Shown: positions 1 through 7,329, counted from the first letter of the stretch. The stretch: DNA of 10,785 nucleotides from Candidatus Omnitrophota bacterium (GCA_030631915.1 DAOVKF010000045.1:1-10785); one strand, 5' to 3'. The notes: generated by a model not told the origin, from the letters alone. Program-made: numbers and translations.

Positions 1-1
1 C

Positions 2-226
2 GGGGCGTTAAAGGCCGATACCTATCTGTCCGGGGCCGGCGGGATGGATTACCTGGATGAAAGCCGGTTCAAGGAAAATGGAATAGCCCTTGAGTTCCAG
101 GATTACACGCACCCCTGTTACAGACAGGTGTTCGAGGATTTTTATCCGTACATGTCGGTCGTGGATCTTCTGTTCTGTCATGGGAGAGAGAGCCTGGACA
201 TAATAAGAGAAGGGAGAAAGAGATGA
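2..226 (+). CDS. WbqC-family protein, C-terminal part
   Basis: This is the last 74 residues of a gene that begins before the window. The frame is open from base 2. The tail reads YLSGAGGMDYLD, then a GIALEFQDY.HP.Y segment and a VVDLLFCHG segment. This matches the C-terminal pattern of WbqC-like proteins (YLSG.GG..YLD; PxLS.IDLLFN.G), as I remember the family. WbqC proteins occur in O-antigen and surface-polysaccharide loci; their reaction is not established. The stop codon overlaps the next start (ATGA), which implies translational coupling to the deacetylase. The family call is fairly firm and the function is unknown. Confidence 0.8.
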   Translation, partial: GALKADTYLSGAGGMDYLDESRFKENGIALEFQDYTHPCYRQVFEDFYPYMSVVDLLFCHGRESLDIIREGRKR

Positions 227-840
227 AGATACTGGCTATCGGCGCTCATCCGGATGATATAGAGTACGGGTGCGGAGGGACACTCTTGAAACTGAGCAAG
301 AAGCAAAGCTCGGATATATTCTTTTTCGTGGCCACAAAAGGGGAACTGGGCGGAAGCCCCGATGAACGGGAAGCGGAACAGGATAAGGTCATTGACCTGC
401 TGGGGGTGAAAAAACTTTACTGGGGCGGGTTCGCGGATACCCGTCTTGCCGTGGACCGGGATCTGATCGGGGCAATAGAGAGGGTGATCAGCGAATGCCG
501 TCCTGACATTATTTTCGTGAATTATCCGGATGACGCGCATCAGGACCACAAAAATCTGGCGGAATGCACGGTAGTCGCTTCGCGGTATTGCCGTAAAGTG
601 CTGTTCTATGAGGATTATACCTCAACGGATTACGAACCGAATATGTTCACCGACATCGGGGACGTGCTGGACGAAAAAGTGAAACTCCTTGAGGTCCACA
701 GGTCTCAGGTGGAAAGGGAATACCCGACCGGCCTGGACCTGGTCGAGAGCGTCAAAGCCGTGGCGAATTTTCGCGGTTTTCAGGCCAAGGTGAAATACGC
801 CGAAGGGTTCTGCGCGTTAAGGTTTTTGATGGATATTTAG
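223..840 (+). CDS. PIG-L (LmbE-like) zinc deacetylase
   Basis: The 205-residue protein has the two diagnostic metal motifs of the PIG-L/LmbE family: AHPDDIE (His9, Asp11, Asp12) just after the first beta strand, and AHQDH (His106, Asp108, His109). In family members His9, Asp12 and His109 bind zinc, and an Asp of the first motif acts as general base in removing an N-acetyl group, usually from GlcNAc-type sugars. Length is normal for single-domain members (about 200-270 residues). There is no signal peptide, so it is cytosolic. The start overlaps the WbqC stop by four bases and the next gene follows after 12 bases. With the aminotransferase downstream it probably acts on a sugar or sugar nucleotide for glycan synthesis. 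The exact substrate cannot be read from sequence, and action on a tailored peptide product is possible but unsupported. Confidence 0.9.
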   Translation: MKILAIGAHPDDIEYGCGGTLLKLSKKQSSDIFFFVATKGELGGSPDEREAEQDKVIDLLGVKKLYWGGFADTRLAVDRDLIGAIERVISECRPDIIFVNYPDDAHQDHKNLAECTVVASRYCRKVLFYEDYTSTDYEPNMFTDIGDVLDEKVKLLEVHRSQVEREYPTGLDLVESVKAVANFRGFQAKVKYAEGFCALRFLMDI

Positions 841-852
841 CAAGGGGGGCAC

Positions 853-1896
853 ATGGTCATTCCACACTCAAGGCCGACGCTGGGCGATGAGGAAGCAACG
901 GCTGTTCTCGAGATCATAAGATCGGGCCATGTCTCTCAGGGCGAAAAAGTAAGAGAGTTTGAAGACGCGCTGGCCGGTTTTATCGGTGTCCGGGGAGCGG
1001 TTGCCGTAAACTCGGGGACTTCGGCGTTGCAGCTCGGTCTTATGGCCATGGGCATACGTTCCGGCGATGATGTGCTCTTGCCTTCCTTTGTGTGCAGCGC
1101 GCCGCTGAACGCCGTATACCTTGCGGGCGCGCGGCCCTGCCTGTGCGATATAGAACCCGAGAGTTTCAATATTTCACCGGAAAGCGTTAAGGACAACATG
1201 ACGGCCGGCGCTAAAGCGGTCATTGTCCCGCACATGTTCGGGAATCCCGCTGATCTGGAAAGGATCGAAGAGCCGGGTATCCCCCTGGTGGAGGATTGCG
1301 CCCATTCTGTCGGCGCCCTGTACGGTAACAGGCGGACCGGAAGCATGGGACGGTTCAGTATCCTGTCTTTTTACGCGAACAAGATGCTGGCTTGCGGGGA
1401 GGGCGGAGCAATCCTTTCGGATGACGGGGATATCCTTGATTTCGCGCGCGACCGGCGCGATTATGACGAGAAGGCGGATTATAAGGTCCGCTATAACTGC
1501 AAGATGACGGATATACAGGCGGCCCTGGGCCTTGTTCAGCTGAAAAGGCTTCCGGACATGATACGCCGGAGAAAGATGATAGCCGCCCGTTATGACGAAG
1601 CGTTCGCGGACATGCACCTTTGCCCGCCCGCAGGCGAGTTCGATCACGTGTATTACCGGTACGTGTTAAGGACAGGGAAGGACCCGGCAGGGATCATCGC
1701 CTGTATGAGAGAGAAAGGGATCATGTGTTCAAAACCCGTATTCAAACCTTTGCACCGGTACCTTGAGATGAGATCCGGATTCCGCAATACGGATGAAGCA
1801 TATTCAAACGCGCTGTCTATCCCGGTTTATCCGTCACTTACAGAGGAAGAGCGGGAAAGAGTGATCAAGGCAGTCAGGGAGTGTATGGGGGCCTGA
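853..1896 (+). CDS. DegT/DnrJ/EryC1/StrS-family PLP aminotransferase
   Basis: The 347-residue protein is a fold-type I PLP enzyme of the sugar-aminotransferase family. It has the N-terminal P.SRP...EE..AV pattern, NSGTSAL (residues 53-59) for phosphate contact, VEDCAHS (146-152) with Asp148 to the pyridine nitrogen, and SFYANKM...GEGG, where Lys177 is the expected Schiff-base lysine. Members transaminate keto sugars bound to nucleotides, usually with glutamate as donor. A strong ribosome site (AAGGGGGG at 842-849) precedes the start with ordinary spacing. It lies between the deacetylase and the first radical SAM gene, 15 bases from the latter and with no visible promoter between, so it may be co-transcribed with the peptide cassette. 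The family is secure; the sugar is unknown. Confidence 0.92.
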   Translation: MVIPHSRPTLGDEEATAVLEIIRSGHVSQGEKVREFEDALAGFIGVRGAVAVNSGTSALQLGLMAMGIRSGDDVLLPSFVCSAPLNAVYLAGARPCLCDIEPESFNISPESVKDNMTAGAKAVIVPHMFGNPADLERIEEPGIPLVEDCAHSVGALYGNRRTGSMGRFSILSFYANKMLACGEGGAILSDDGDILDFARDRRDYDEKADYKVRYNCKMTDIQAALGLVQLKRLPDMIRRRKMIAARYDEAFADMHLCPPAGEFDHVYYRYVLRTGKDPAGIIACMREKGIMCSKPVFKPLHRYLEMRSGFRNTDEAYSNALSIPVYPSLTEEERERVIKAVRECMGA

Positions 1897-1911
1897 CACC
1901 CGGGCCGTAAA

Positions 1912-3018
1912 ATGATGAAGAAGATACCGTTCCCCACAACAGTGGATCTCGCCCTTACCGGAAAGTGTAACCTCAGGTGCAAACACTGTAATACTTCCGG
2001 CACGTGGAACCTTGAAAATGAACTTTCCTTCAAAGAGATCCTCAACGTGCTGGACGAATTGAAAAAAGAAAAAATATTTAATCTCAGCCTTTTCGGGGGA
2101 GAACCTTTTTGTTATGACAGGATATTCGAGTTATTCGAGGCGTTGAACGATTACCCTGTCAGGGTGACCATCCTGACCAACGGTACCATGATAGACGGGA
2201 CCGCGGTAAGATATCTGAAAAAAATGAGATTTCTCGAGGTCGTTCAGATAAGCGTCGACGGTTCGTCTTCCGCGGTGCATGACTGGCAGAGAGGGGAAGG
2301 TTCTTTCCAGAAGTCCCTGGAAGCCGTGAAACTGCTTATTGAGAACGGCCTTCCGGTCAGGATAAAAGCCGTTATAAACGCGCATAATTACACGGATATC
2401 GGGAACATGGCCGGTCTTGCGCTGGATCTGGGATTAGGGGGCATGGATTTCGGTGATGCTGTGGAGTGCGGCAGGGCGGCGGCTTTCGCGGACGATCTGC
2501 GTTTCAGCGGACAAATTCACCGGGTGATAATGGAGACTGTCTTTGCCCTGAAAAAAAAACACCCGGACTTTAATATCGGCGGCACGCTCGGGCAGAAGAT
2601 GGAAATGCTCACGGATCTTTACGAAAACGGACCCGGCATGGGCGACAGGGGGACGTTTTCGACCTGCCCCGCGGGTCAGAATATGCTCTCTATCCGCTCT
2701 GACGGCAAAGTGGTCCCCTGTTCGGCGTTCTGGACGATGGTATGCGGTGATATCAGGGAAAGTTCATTGAGTGATATCTGGAACGATTCCGGGGTCCTGA
2801 ACGATATAAGGGCGCTTGCGGATGAGCCGCTTACTGAAAGCAGCGCTGAATGTGATAAGTGTGATTACCTGACTTATTGTAACGGCGGGTGCCGGGCGGC
2901 CGCTTATTATACTTCAGGCAGGGATCTGAGGGGGATCGACCGGGCCAACTGCCTGGTCTTTTCCGGCCTGCATGGTTATCGGGTCTCAAAAGAAACTGTC
3001 CTGTCGCAGCAGAGTTAA
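1912..3018 (+). CDS. radical SAM/SPASM peptide-modifying enzyme, first of pair
   Basis: The 368-residue protein starts with a radical SAM domain. The cluster motif is CNLRCKHC (Cys19, Cys23, Cys26), and FGGEP (61-65) is the SAM-binding GGE motif. A complete C-terminal SPASM domain follows, with Cys252, Cys270 (G265-x4-C spacing), Cys314, Cys317, Cys323, Cys327 and Cys347, which should hold two auxiliary iron-sulfur clusters. SPASM proteins of this size next to a PqqD protein and a small Cys-rich gene are RiPP maturases that form thioether or other bonds or epimerise residues. An extra Cys278 sits where many relatives have GNI. Two tandem ATGs occur and neither has a clear ribosome site. It resembles ScmE-like proteins of SynChlorMet cassettes, but that assignment is from memory. 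The bond it makes is not predictable. Confidence 0.9.
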   Translation: MMKKIPFPTTVDLALTGKCNLRCKHCNTSGTWNLENELSFKEILNVLDELKKEKIFNLSLFGGEPFCYDRIFELFEALNDYPVRVTILTNGTMIDGTAVRYLKKMRFLEVVQISVDGSSSAVHDWQRGEGSFQKSLEAVKLLIENGLPVRIKAVINAHNYTDIGNMAGLALDLGLGGMDFGDAVECGRAAAFADDLRFSGQIHRVIMETVFALKKKHPDFNIGGTLGQKMEMLTDLYENGPGMGDRGTFSTCPAGQNMLSIRSDGKVVPCSAFWTMVCGDIRESSLSDIWNDSGVLNDIRALADEPLTESSAECDKCDYLTYCNGGCRAAAYYTSGRDLRGIDRANCLVFSGLHGYRVSKETVLSQQS

Positions 3019-3024
3019 GGAAAA

Positions 3025-4152
3025 ATGGCCGCCGATAAAAAACAAAGAAAAGGAGATCAGGATCCCGAAGAGTTTTTGCTGGATAGCCTCTATATAAATC
3101 CCACACGTTTCTGCAACCTGCGCTGCAGGCATTGCTGGGTGTCACCGTCTTTTAAAGAAGATCCGGCGGAGAAAGACGATGAGATGTCCATGGCAGAGAT
3201 CATTGATATCGTGAGAGAGGCCCGGGGGCTCGGTCTTGATTCCATAAAGCTCACGGGCGGGGAGCCCCTCTTGAGGAAGGGCATTGAAGAGCTTCTGGAA
3301 TTTTGCGCTGTTTCCGGTGTAGAGGTCATGATAGAGACGAACGGCACGCTTGTCACAAAGGCAGTGGCCGGGATGTTCAGAAAATTCAAGGTGAGCCATG
3401 TCGCGGTGAGCCTTGACAGCGCTTCTGAAGAGACGCATGATCTTTTCAGAGGGCAGAAGGGAGCGTTCAGGCGCACTTTGGACGGTATAAGAAACCTGAG
3501 GGATGAATATTTTTCGCCCCAGGTGATCGTTTCCCTGTATAAAGAGAACCTGACCGGATTCAGCCGTTTTATACGCCTGATGCAGGGACTGAAAGTGAGC
3601 GACGTCAAGATCAACACTATTTCCTCCATAGGCCGGGGCGGTGATATGCGGGATACCGGACTTATACCCTCAGTAGCGCAGGTTCTCGCTTTTTCAAAGG
3701 AGTTATGTAAGATCAGCGAAGGTTTTCAGGGATCTTTGTTCCTTGACATCCCACTGGCTTTTAAAGGCCTGGAGGAAATAAAATACCGGGGCTGCGGTGT
3801 CTGCTCTATCAAAAATATCCTGGGGATACTGTCTGACGGGAGTGTTTCCATCTGCGGTATCGGGCTTGTGAATGATGAGCTGATCTTCGGGAACGTCAGG
3901 GGTGATCCTTCTTTATTGAACGAGATATGGCGCCATGATCCGGTGCTTAAACAAATAAGAGAGGGCATCCCCTCAAAGCTTGAAGGCGTCTGCGGGATAT
4001 GCGTTTTCAGGAACAGGTGCCTTGGCGGTTGCCGGGCTGAGGTCTATCACAACACCGGGAGCCTTTTCGCCCCTTACTCGTTCTGCCAGGAAGCTTTTGA
4101 GAAGGGCCTTTTCCCGTCGACCAGGCTGATACCGGAGGCGTTAAGAACATAA
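3025..4152 (+). CDS. radical SAM/SPASM peptide-modifying enzyme, second of pair
   Basis: The 375-residue protein has an N-terminal extension of about 22 residues, then the radical SAM motif CNLRCRHC (Cys30, Cys34, Cys37) followed by Trp38, and LTGGEPLL (76-83). The SPASM part has Cys260, Cys277 (G272-x4-C), Cys323, Cys326, Cys332, Cys336 and Cys354, all at standard spacing, plus an extra Cys257. The RCRHCW sequence followed by a Pro-containing stretch resembles ScmF-type enzymes of SynChlorMet cassettes. It differs clearly from the preceding radical SAM protein outside the motifs, so the two are likely to carry out different steps or act as a pair on the same precursor. The start is six bases after the previous stop; its ribosome site TAAGGA (3016-3021) contains that stop codon and lies only three bases from the ATG. 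Confidence 0.9.
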   Translation: MAADKKQRKGDQDPEEFLLDSLYINPTRFCNLRCRHCWVSPSFKEDPAEKDDEMSMAEIIDIVREARGLGLDSIKLTGGEPLLRKGIEELLEFCAVSGVEVMIETNGTLVTKAVAGMFRKFKVSHVAVSLDSASEETHDLFRGQKGAFRRTLDGIRNLRDEYFSPQVIVSLYKENLTGFSRFIRLMQGLKVSDVKINTISSIGRGGDMRDTGLIPSVAQVLAFSKELCKISEGFQGSLFLDIPLAFKGLEEIKYRGCGVCSIKNILGILSDGSVSICGIGLVNDELIFGNVRGDPSLLNEIWRHDPVLKQIREGIPSKLEGVCGICVFRNRCLGGCRAEVYHNTGSLFAPYSFCQEAFEKGLFPSTRLIPEALRT

Positions 4153-4154
4153 AT

Positions 4155-4973
4155 ATGGGTAAATTTTATTTCAAAAGGCTCGGGACCGTGGCAGGGGTTA
4201 ATCCCATGAATTTTGATAAAGGGTCTTTTGCCAATGTTCTGGCCCCCGTGACTGCGGCCGAAAAGATGGATATGGACATGGAAATATATCTGTATGAGGA
4301 TAAACGGGGCGCTATTATAGACAGGATCAAGAAAGGCAGACTGGGAGATCGCGTGGAAGAAACGGGCGGCGGTTCGTATTTTGAGCTCTTTGACACCGGA
4401 AGAAGGAAAACGTTTTATTTTTTCGAAAGCGGCGTGCCCCTGGGCTATCTTTTAAACCGCGCGGTCAACCGTTCTTTCCTTGCATTCCAGAGTATTCTGG
4501 ACATATTTTTCCTGCACTGCGCTTCCATTGTCATGGACGATAGATTATATCTGTTTGTCGCGCCCAGCGGCGGCGGCAAAAGCACGGTTTCTTCTTTCGC
4601 GCGGGAGGCGGGGTTCAGTGTCCTGGACGAAGAATCCTGCGTGGTGAAAAGAAAAAGAGACAGGTTCTTCGCGGGACTTTTCCCGTTCTGCCTGTTGCCG
4701 GGCCATGCGGATAAAGAAAGGGAGGTCGGAGGCGTATTTTTTCTCAACAAATCCGGAACGAACAAGGTGAGAAAAATATCGGCAATAGAGGCGGTGCGCA
4801 GGGCTTTGCCCGAAGCGACCTGTCTGTATCATGATCATGTCCCGCAGGGAGGGAAAGCCGGTTACAGGAAGCATGTGTTCCAGCTCCTGAACCTGATGTT
4901 CGAGAACGTGGATTTTAGACTGCTGGATTTCAACAAACACCCGGGTGTTCTGTCATGTTTAAGGTCAACTTAA
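4155..4973 (+). CDS. HPr-kinase-like P-loop protein (ScmC-like)
   Basis: The 272-residue protein has a poorly conserved N-terminal half. Its C-terminal half looks like the catalytic core of HPr kinase/phosphorylase: FLHCASIV (119-126), then VAPSGGGKST as Walker A (Lys142, Ser143, Thr144), then VLDEES (157-161 region) at the place of the acidic motif near the active site. It lacks the separate N-terminal domain of true HprK. Such stand-alone homologues are known in RiPP clusters: PadeK in the paeninodin lasso cluster phosphorylates a precursor Ser, and ScmC belongs to SynChlorMet cassettes. Here it could phosphorylate a Ser or Thr of the precursor, which are abundant in the core; this is inference. 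The start is two bases after the preceding stop, and its end overlaps the exporter gene by 19 bases. Confidence 0.75.
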   Translation: MGKFYFKRLGTVAGVNPMNFDKGSFANVLAPVTAAEKMDMDMEIYLYEDKRGAIIDRIKKGRLGDRVEETGGGSYFELFDTGRRKTFYFFESGVPLGYLLNRAVNRSFLAFQSILDIFFLHCASIVMDDRLYLFVAPSGGGKSTVSSFAREAGFSVLDEESCVVKRKRDRFFAGLFPFCLLPGHADKEREVGGVFFLNKSGTNKVRKISAIEAVRRALPEATCLYHDHVPQGGKAGYRKHVFQLLNLMFENVDFRLLDFNKHPGVLSCLRST

Positions 4974-6694
4974 GAAATCATCTATTCGTGTTTCGGAGAA
5001 CATTTTCTTCATTCGGGGATGTACGGACCATACTGACGTATTCGGGAAAGATACTCAAAAGGCAGAGCGGCCGACTTTACCGCGTTTCGCTTTTAAAGAT
5101 ATTCTCCTTCCCCCTGGGGTTATCAATGATCTATATTACGAAAAGCGCCCTGGATAGAGGGATATTCGCCGGGGATCTCGGTATATTCATGAGTTTGACG
5201 GTGCTGGGACTGTGTGTATTCTTTTCGGGCCGGGTCCTGAGCTATTTCGCGGATAAGATAATACATAAGGTCAGGGCGCGATTTTCTCTTGACGTCAACC
5301 GCGACCTGACAAAAAGACTTTTCGGGCTCAACTATCTCAAGATAAAGGAATTGAGTTCAGCGGAGAACACTTTTATCCTGGGCTATGATTATAATACCAT
5401 CGAAGGCCTGGTTTTTACGGAAGTGCCCTCTTTTGCCGCTCTTTTTAAGATCCCGGTGTTCTTCGCGCTCGCGGCCATGTTTTCCTGGCCTCTTGCCCTG
5501 CTGGTATTGCTTTCATTACCGTTCATAGTGCTGCATACGGTCTGGGCCGCGCGGATAAAAAGAAGATACAGGGCCAGGGAGATATTCTATTCCCGGAAAC
5601 ACGGTTCCTGCCTTCATGATACACTGCTTAACATGAAACTGGTCAAAAGCCTGGGGAAAGAGGAGTGGGCGTTTACCAGGGTCCTGTCTTTATTCCGCAG
5701 GAGAGTCGACAGCGCTTTAGACACTTCCCTGTTCTTCCATAAGTCCCGTTTTATCAGCAACCTGTTCCTGAGGTTCAACACCGCTTTATTCTGGCTTCTG
5801 GGAGGATATTTTATCATACGGGGCAGCTTGACTTTCGGAGCATTCAGCGCCGTATCCATGTACACGGCGCTTATCATCTCGGAAATGTACGGCATAAGCG
5901 ATATTATCCAGGACCTGAACGAGGAGAGGCTTTCCATAAAAAGGTGTTCGGCGTTCATAAGGGAGTTCTCGGAACGGGAAGAGAGCTCTCCGGTCCTCCC
6001 TGCCGCTGAAAACCCGGAGTTTGACCGGGATTTGGAATTCAGGGACATCTCATTCGGATACGCCAGAGACAGGATGCTGTTCGAGGGCCTGTCCTTTGTC
6101 CTTCCCGCGGGAAAATGGACATTGATCAGGGGCCGGTCCGGTGTCGGGAAGACCACATTGTTGAGCCTGTTCCTCAGGCTTTTTTTACCTGACAGAGGAG
6201 GGATATGTCTGGGCGATTGTGACGTGGACCGGATCAGCCGGAACGATTTTTTTAAAAATATCTCAGTGGTCCACCAGGAACCGTATCTGTTGAATGACAC
6301 TTTGATGAACAATATCCTTCTGGGAGAGGACAGGATGGGCGGGAAGATAGAGAAGGCCCTGTTCTGTGCGGGAGTGCCTGAACTTGCTGAAAATCTGCGC
6401 CTGGGGTATAATTGTCCTGTGGGAGAATCGGGGTCTTCCCTTTCCGGAGGGCAGAGGCAGCGCATAGCCATTGCCAGGGCCCTGGTACGTGAGCCGAGGA
6501 TCCTGGTCATGGACGAAGCTACTTCGTTTTTGGAACCGCCCACGGAAGAGGGGATATTCGGGAACATCAAGGAGCTCTTCCCTTCGCTTACAGTGATATT
6601 TGTCACACACAGGGATACGGCCAGGAAGTTCGCTGATGAAGTGTTTATTTTAGAAGCGGGGAAGATGGTTAAAGAGAGAAGGGTGTCGGTATGA
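4955..6694 (+). CDS. ABC transporter, fused membrane and ATPase domains, no C39 peptidase
   Basis: The 579-residue half-transporter is of the peptide/lipid exporter (type IV) fold. Hydrophobic segments lie at about 45-62, 78-98, 160-178, 179-198, 272-290 and 295-311. The ATPase domain starts near 358, with Walker A GRSGVGKTT (393-401), a Q-loop Gln441, signature LSGGQ (496-500), Walker B ILVMDE (Asp520, Glu521) and the switch His552. The catalytic residues are intact, but the D-loop, normally SALD, reads SFLE. It has normal length for an exporter without an N-terminal C39 peptidase domain, so leader removal must be done elsewhere or not at all. It probably acts as a homodimer exporting the matured peptide. 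The start lies inside the kinase gene (19-base overlap), which implies coupled translation. Confidence 0.9.
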   Translation: MFKVNLRNHLFVFRRTFSSFGDVRTILTYSGKILKRQSGRLYRVSLLKIFSFPLGLSMIYITKSALDRGIFAGDLGIFMSLTVLGLCVFFSGRVLSYFADKIIHKVRARFSLDVNRDLTKRLFGLNYLKIKELSSAENTFILGYDYNTIEGLVFTEVPSFAALFKIPVFFALAAMFSWPLALLVLLSLPFIVLHTVWAARIKRRYRAREIFYSRKHGSCLHDTLLNMKLVKSLGKEEWAFTRVLSLFRRRVDSALDTSLFFHKSRFISNLFLRFNTALFWLLGGYFIIRGSLTFGAFSAVSMYTALIISEMYGISDIIQDLNEERLSIKRCSAFIREFSEREESSPVLPAAENPEFDRDLEFRDISFGYARDRMLFEGLSFVLPAGKWTLIRGRSGVGKTTLLSLFLRLFLPDRGGICLGDCDVDRISRNDFFKNISVVHQEPYLLNDTLMNNILLGEDRMGGKIEKALFCAGVPELAENLRLGYNCPVGESGSSLSGGQRQRIAIARALVREPRILVMDEATSFLEPPTEEGIFGNIKELFPSLTVIFVTHRDTARKFADEVFILEAGKMVKERRVSV

Positions 6695-6724
6695 AAAAGT
6701 TTAAAATAGAAGGGAAGGGGTATT

Positions 6725-7033
6725 ATGGAAAGATCCTGTCCTGTCAGGAATCCCGACATTGTCGCGCGGACGGAACAGAAAGAAGCGCTCCTGTTCAATC
6801 CCGTGGACGGGGATCTCGTGTCCATTAACGGGACCGGCATCCTTGTCTGGGACATCTGCGATGGCTCTCACACGGTCGGAACTATAGTCAGGGAAATAAC
6901 GGAAAGATATGAGGTTTCCCGCGATAAAGCGGAAGAAGACTGTCTTGTGTATTTAAAAGAGCTCGAGGGAGCGGGATTCATCGGTTATACGGTCCAGGAG
7001 GCGTTTCATGAAGAAAACCAAGCTGAAGTATGA
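6725..7033 (+). CDS. PqqD-family peptide chaperone (RiPP recognition element)
   Basis: The 102-residue protein fits PqqD: an N-terminal beta region (LLFNPVDGDLVSING), then GTGILVWDICDG (36-47), matching the LN.TG..IW.L.DG pattern, then TVGTIVREITERYEV and a final helix with YLKELEGAGFIGY. PqqD-type proteins bind the leader of a RiPP precursor and hand it to the radical SAM partner. It is encoded directly before the precursor, and its last 26 bases overlap that gene in another frame. A purine-rich ribosome site (AGGGAAGGGG, 6711-6720) precedes the start by four bases. The highly acidic tail (EAFHEENQAEV) follows the domain and may simply result from the overlap. The family call is firm; partnership with both SPASM enzymes is inferred. 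Confidence 0.9.
   Translation: MERSCPVRNPDIVARTEQKEALLFNPVDGDLVSINGTGILVWDICDGSHTVGTIVREITERYEVSRDKAEEDCLVYLKELEGAGFIGYTVQEAFHEENQAEV
6995..7001 (+). promoter_or_regulatory. Ribosome binding site of the precursor gene inside the PqqD gene
   Basis: CAGGAGG lies six bases before the ATG at 7008, a near-ideal Shine-Dalgarno site, and is fully inside the upstream coding frame. It fixes the precursor start and suggests strong translation of the substrate relative to its enzymes, several of which have weak or no visible site. Confidence 0.8.
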
Positions 7034-7304
7034 ACCACCCATTGTCTATGATCTGACACATGCTGTCAGGGATGAAGTCTACGCGGCAACATGTAAGTCC
7101 GGCGCGGCGGCGGCAGCGTCCTGTAGGACCGGGAGTTCAGCCATGAATAACTGCAGGACGGGTAGCAGCGCACAGAGTAAGTGTAATATAGGCGCCAGCC
7201 CCGGATCAGGCGCGAACTGCCAGGCTGGAGCAATGGCAACGGGCAAGAAGTGTGAGGCAGGCGGCATGGCTACAAACAAGTGTGTAACAGGCGGCCTTAG
7301 ATAA
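7008..7304 (+). CDS. RiPP precursor with seven CxxG repeats
   Basis: The 98-residue peptide has a leader of about 28 residues and a 70-residue core. The leader (KYEPPIVYDLTH.. to YAAT) is charged and aromatic, and its YEPP.V.DL pattern resembles leaders of other rSAM-modified peptides. The core is built from seven units that each begin Cys-x-x-Gly, with Cys at 29, 39, 49, 59, 71, 82 and 92. Spacings are 10, 10, 10, 12, 11 and 10 residues. After each CxxG come small residues (Ala, Ser, Gly, Met, Asn), often ending in a Lys or Asn just before the next Cys. The core has no aromatic residue, Asp or His, one Glu and eight Lys/Arg. There is no signal peptide and no double-glycine leader site. It overlaps the PqqD gene by 26 bases. 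Its place beside two SPASM enzymes makes it the obvious substrate; the modification is unknown. Confidence 0.88.
   Translation: MKKTKLKYEPPIVYDLTHAVRDEVYAATCKSGAAAAASCRTGSSAMNNCRTGSSAQSKCNIGASPGSGANCQAGAMATGKKCEAGGMATNKCVTGGLR
7092..7301 (+). repeat. Seven tandem CxxG-encoding units in the precursor core
   Basis: The units begin at Cys codons 7092, 7122, 7152, 7182, 7218, 7251 and 7281, with 30-base periods broken by 36 and 33. They are clear in protein but degenerate in DNA: the two CRTGSSA stretches differ at the third position or codon choice in six of seven codons. It is therefore an old, protein-level repeat rather than a recent DNA duplication. Confidence 0.85.
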
Positions 7305-7329
7305 AAGTATCAACCATCGCTTTCCCGGT

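Noticed and set aside
6691..6828. Small frame starting MKKFKIEGKGYY with an ATGA overlap at the ABC transporter stop
   Set aside because: It runs in a different frame through the start of the well-supported PqqD gene, ends after about 45 codons and has no recognisable pattern; the GGAAGGGG inside it serves as the PqqD ribosome site.
5614..6855. Long minus-strand open frame of 413 codons
   Set aside because: It lies opposite the ABC transporter, whose motifs are all intact on the + strand. Its translation shows no family motif and is rich in Ser/Arg/Pro, typical of an antisense shadow.
7092..7301. CRISPR-like or recent DNA tandem repeat
   Set aside because: The 30-base periodicity exists only at the amino-acid level; codons differ between units and the frame is continuous from a good start to a stop.
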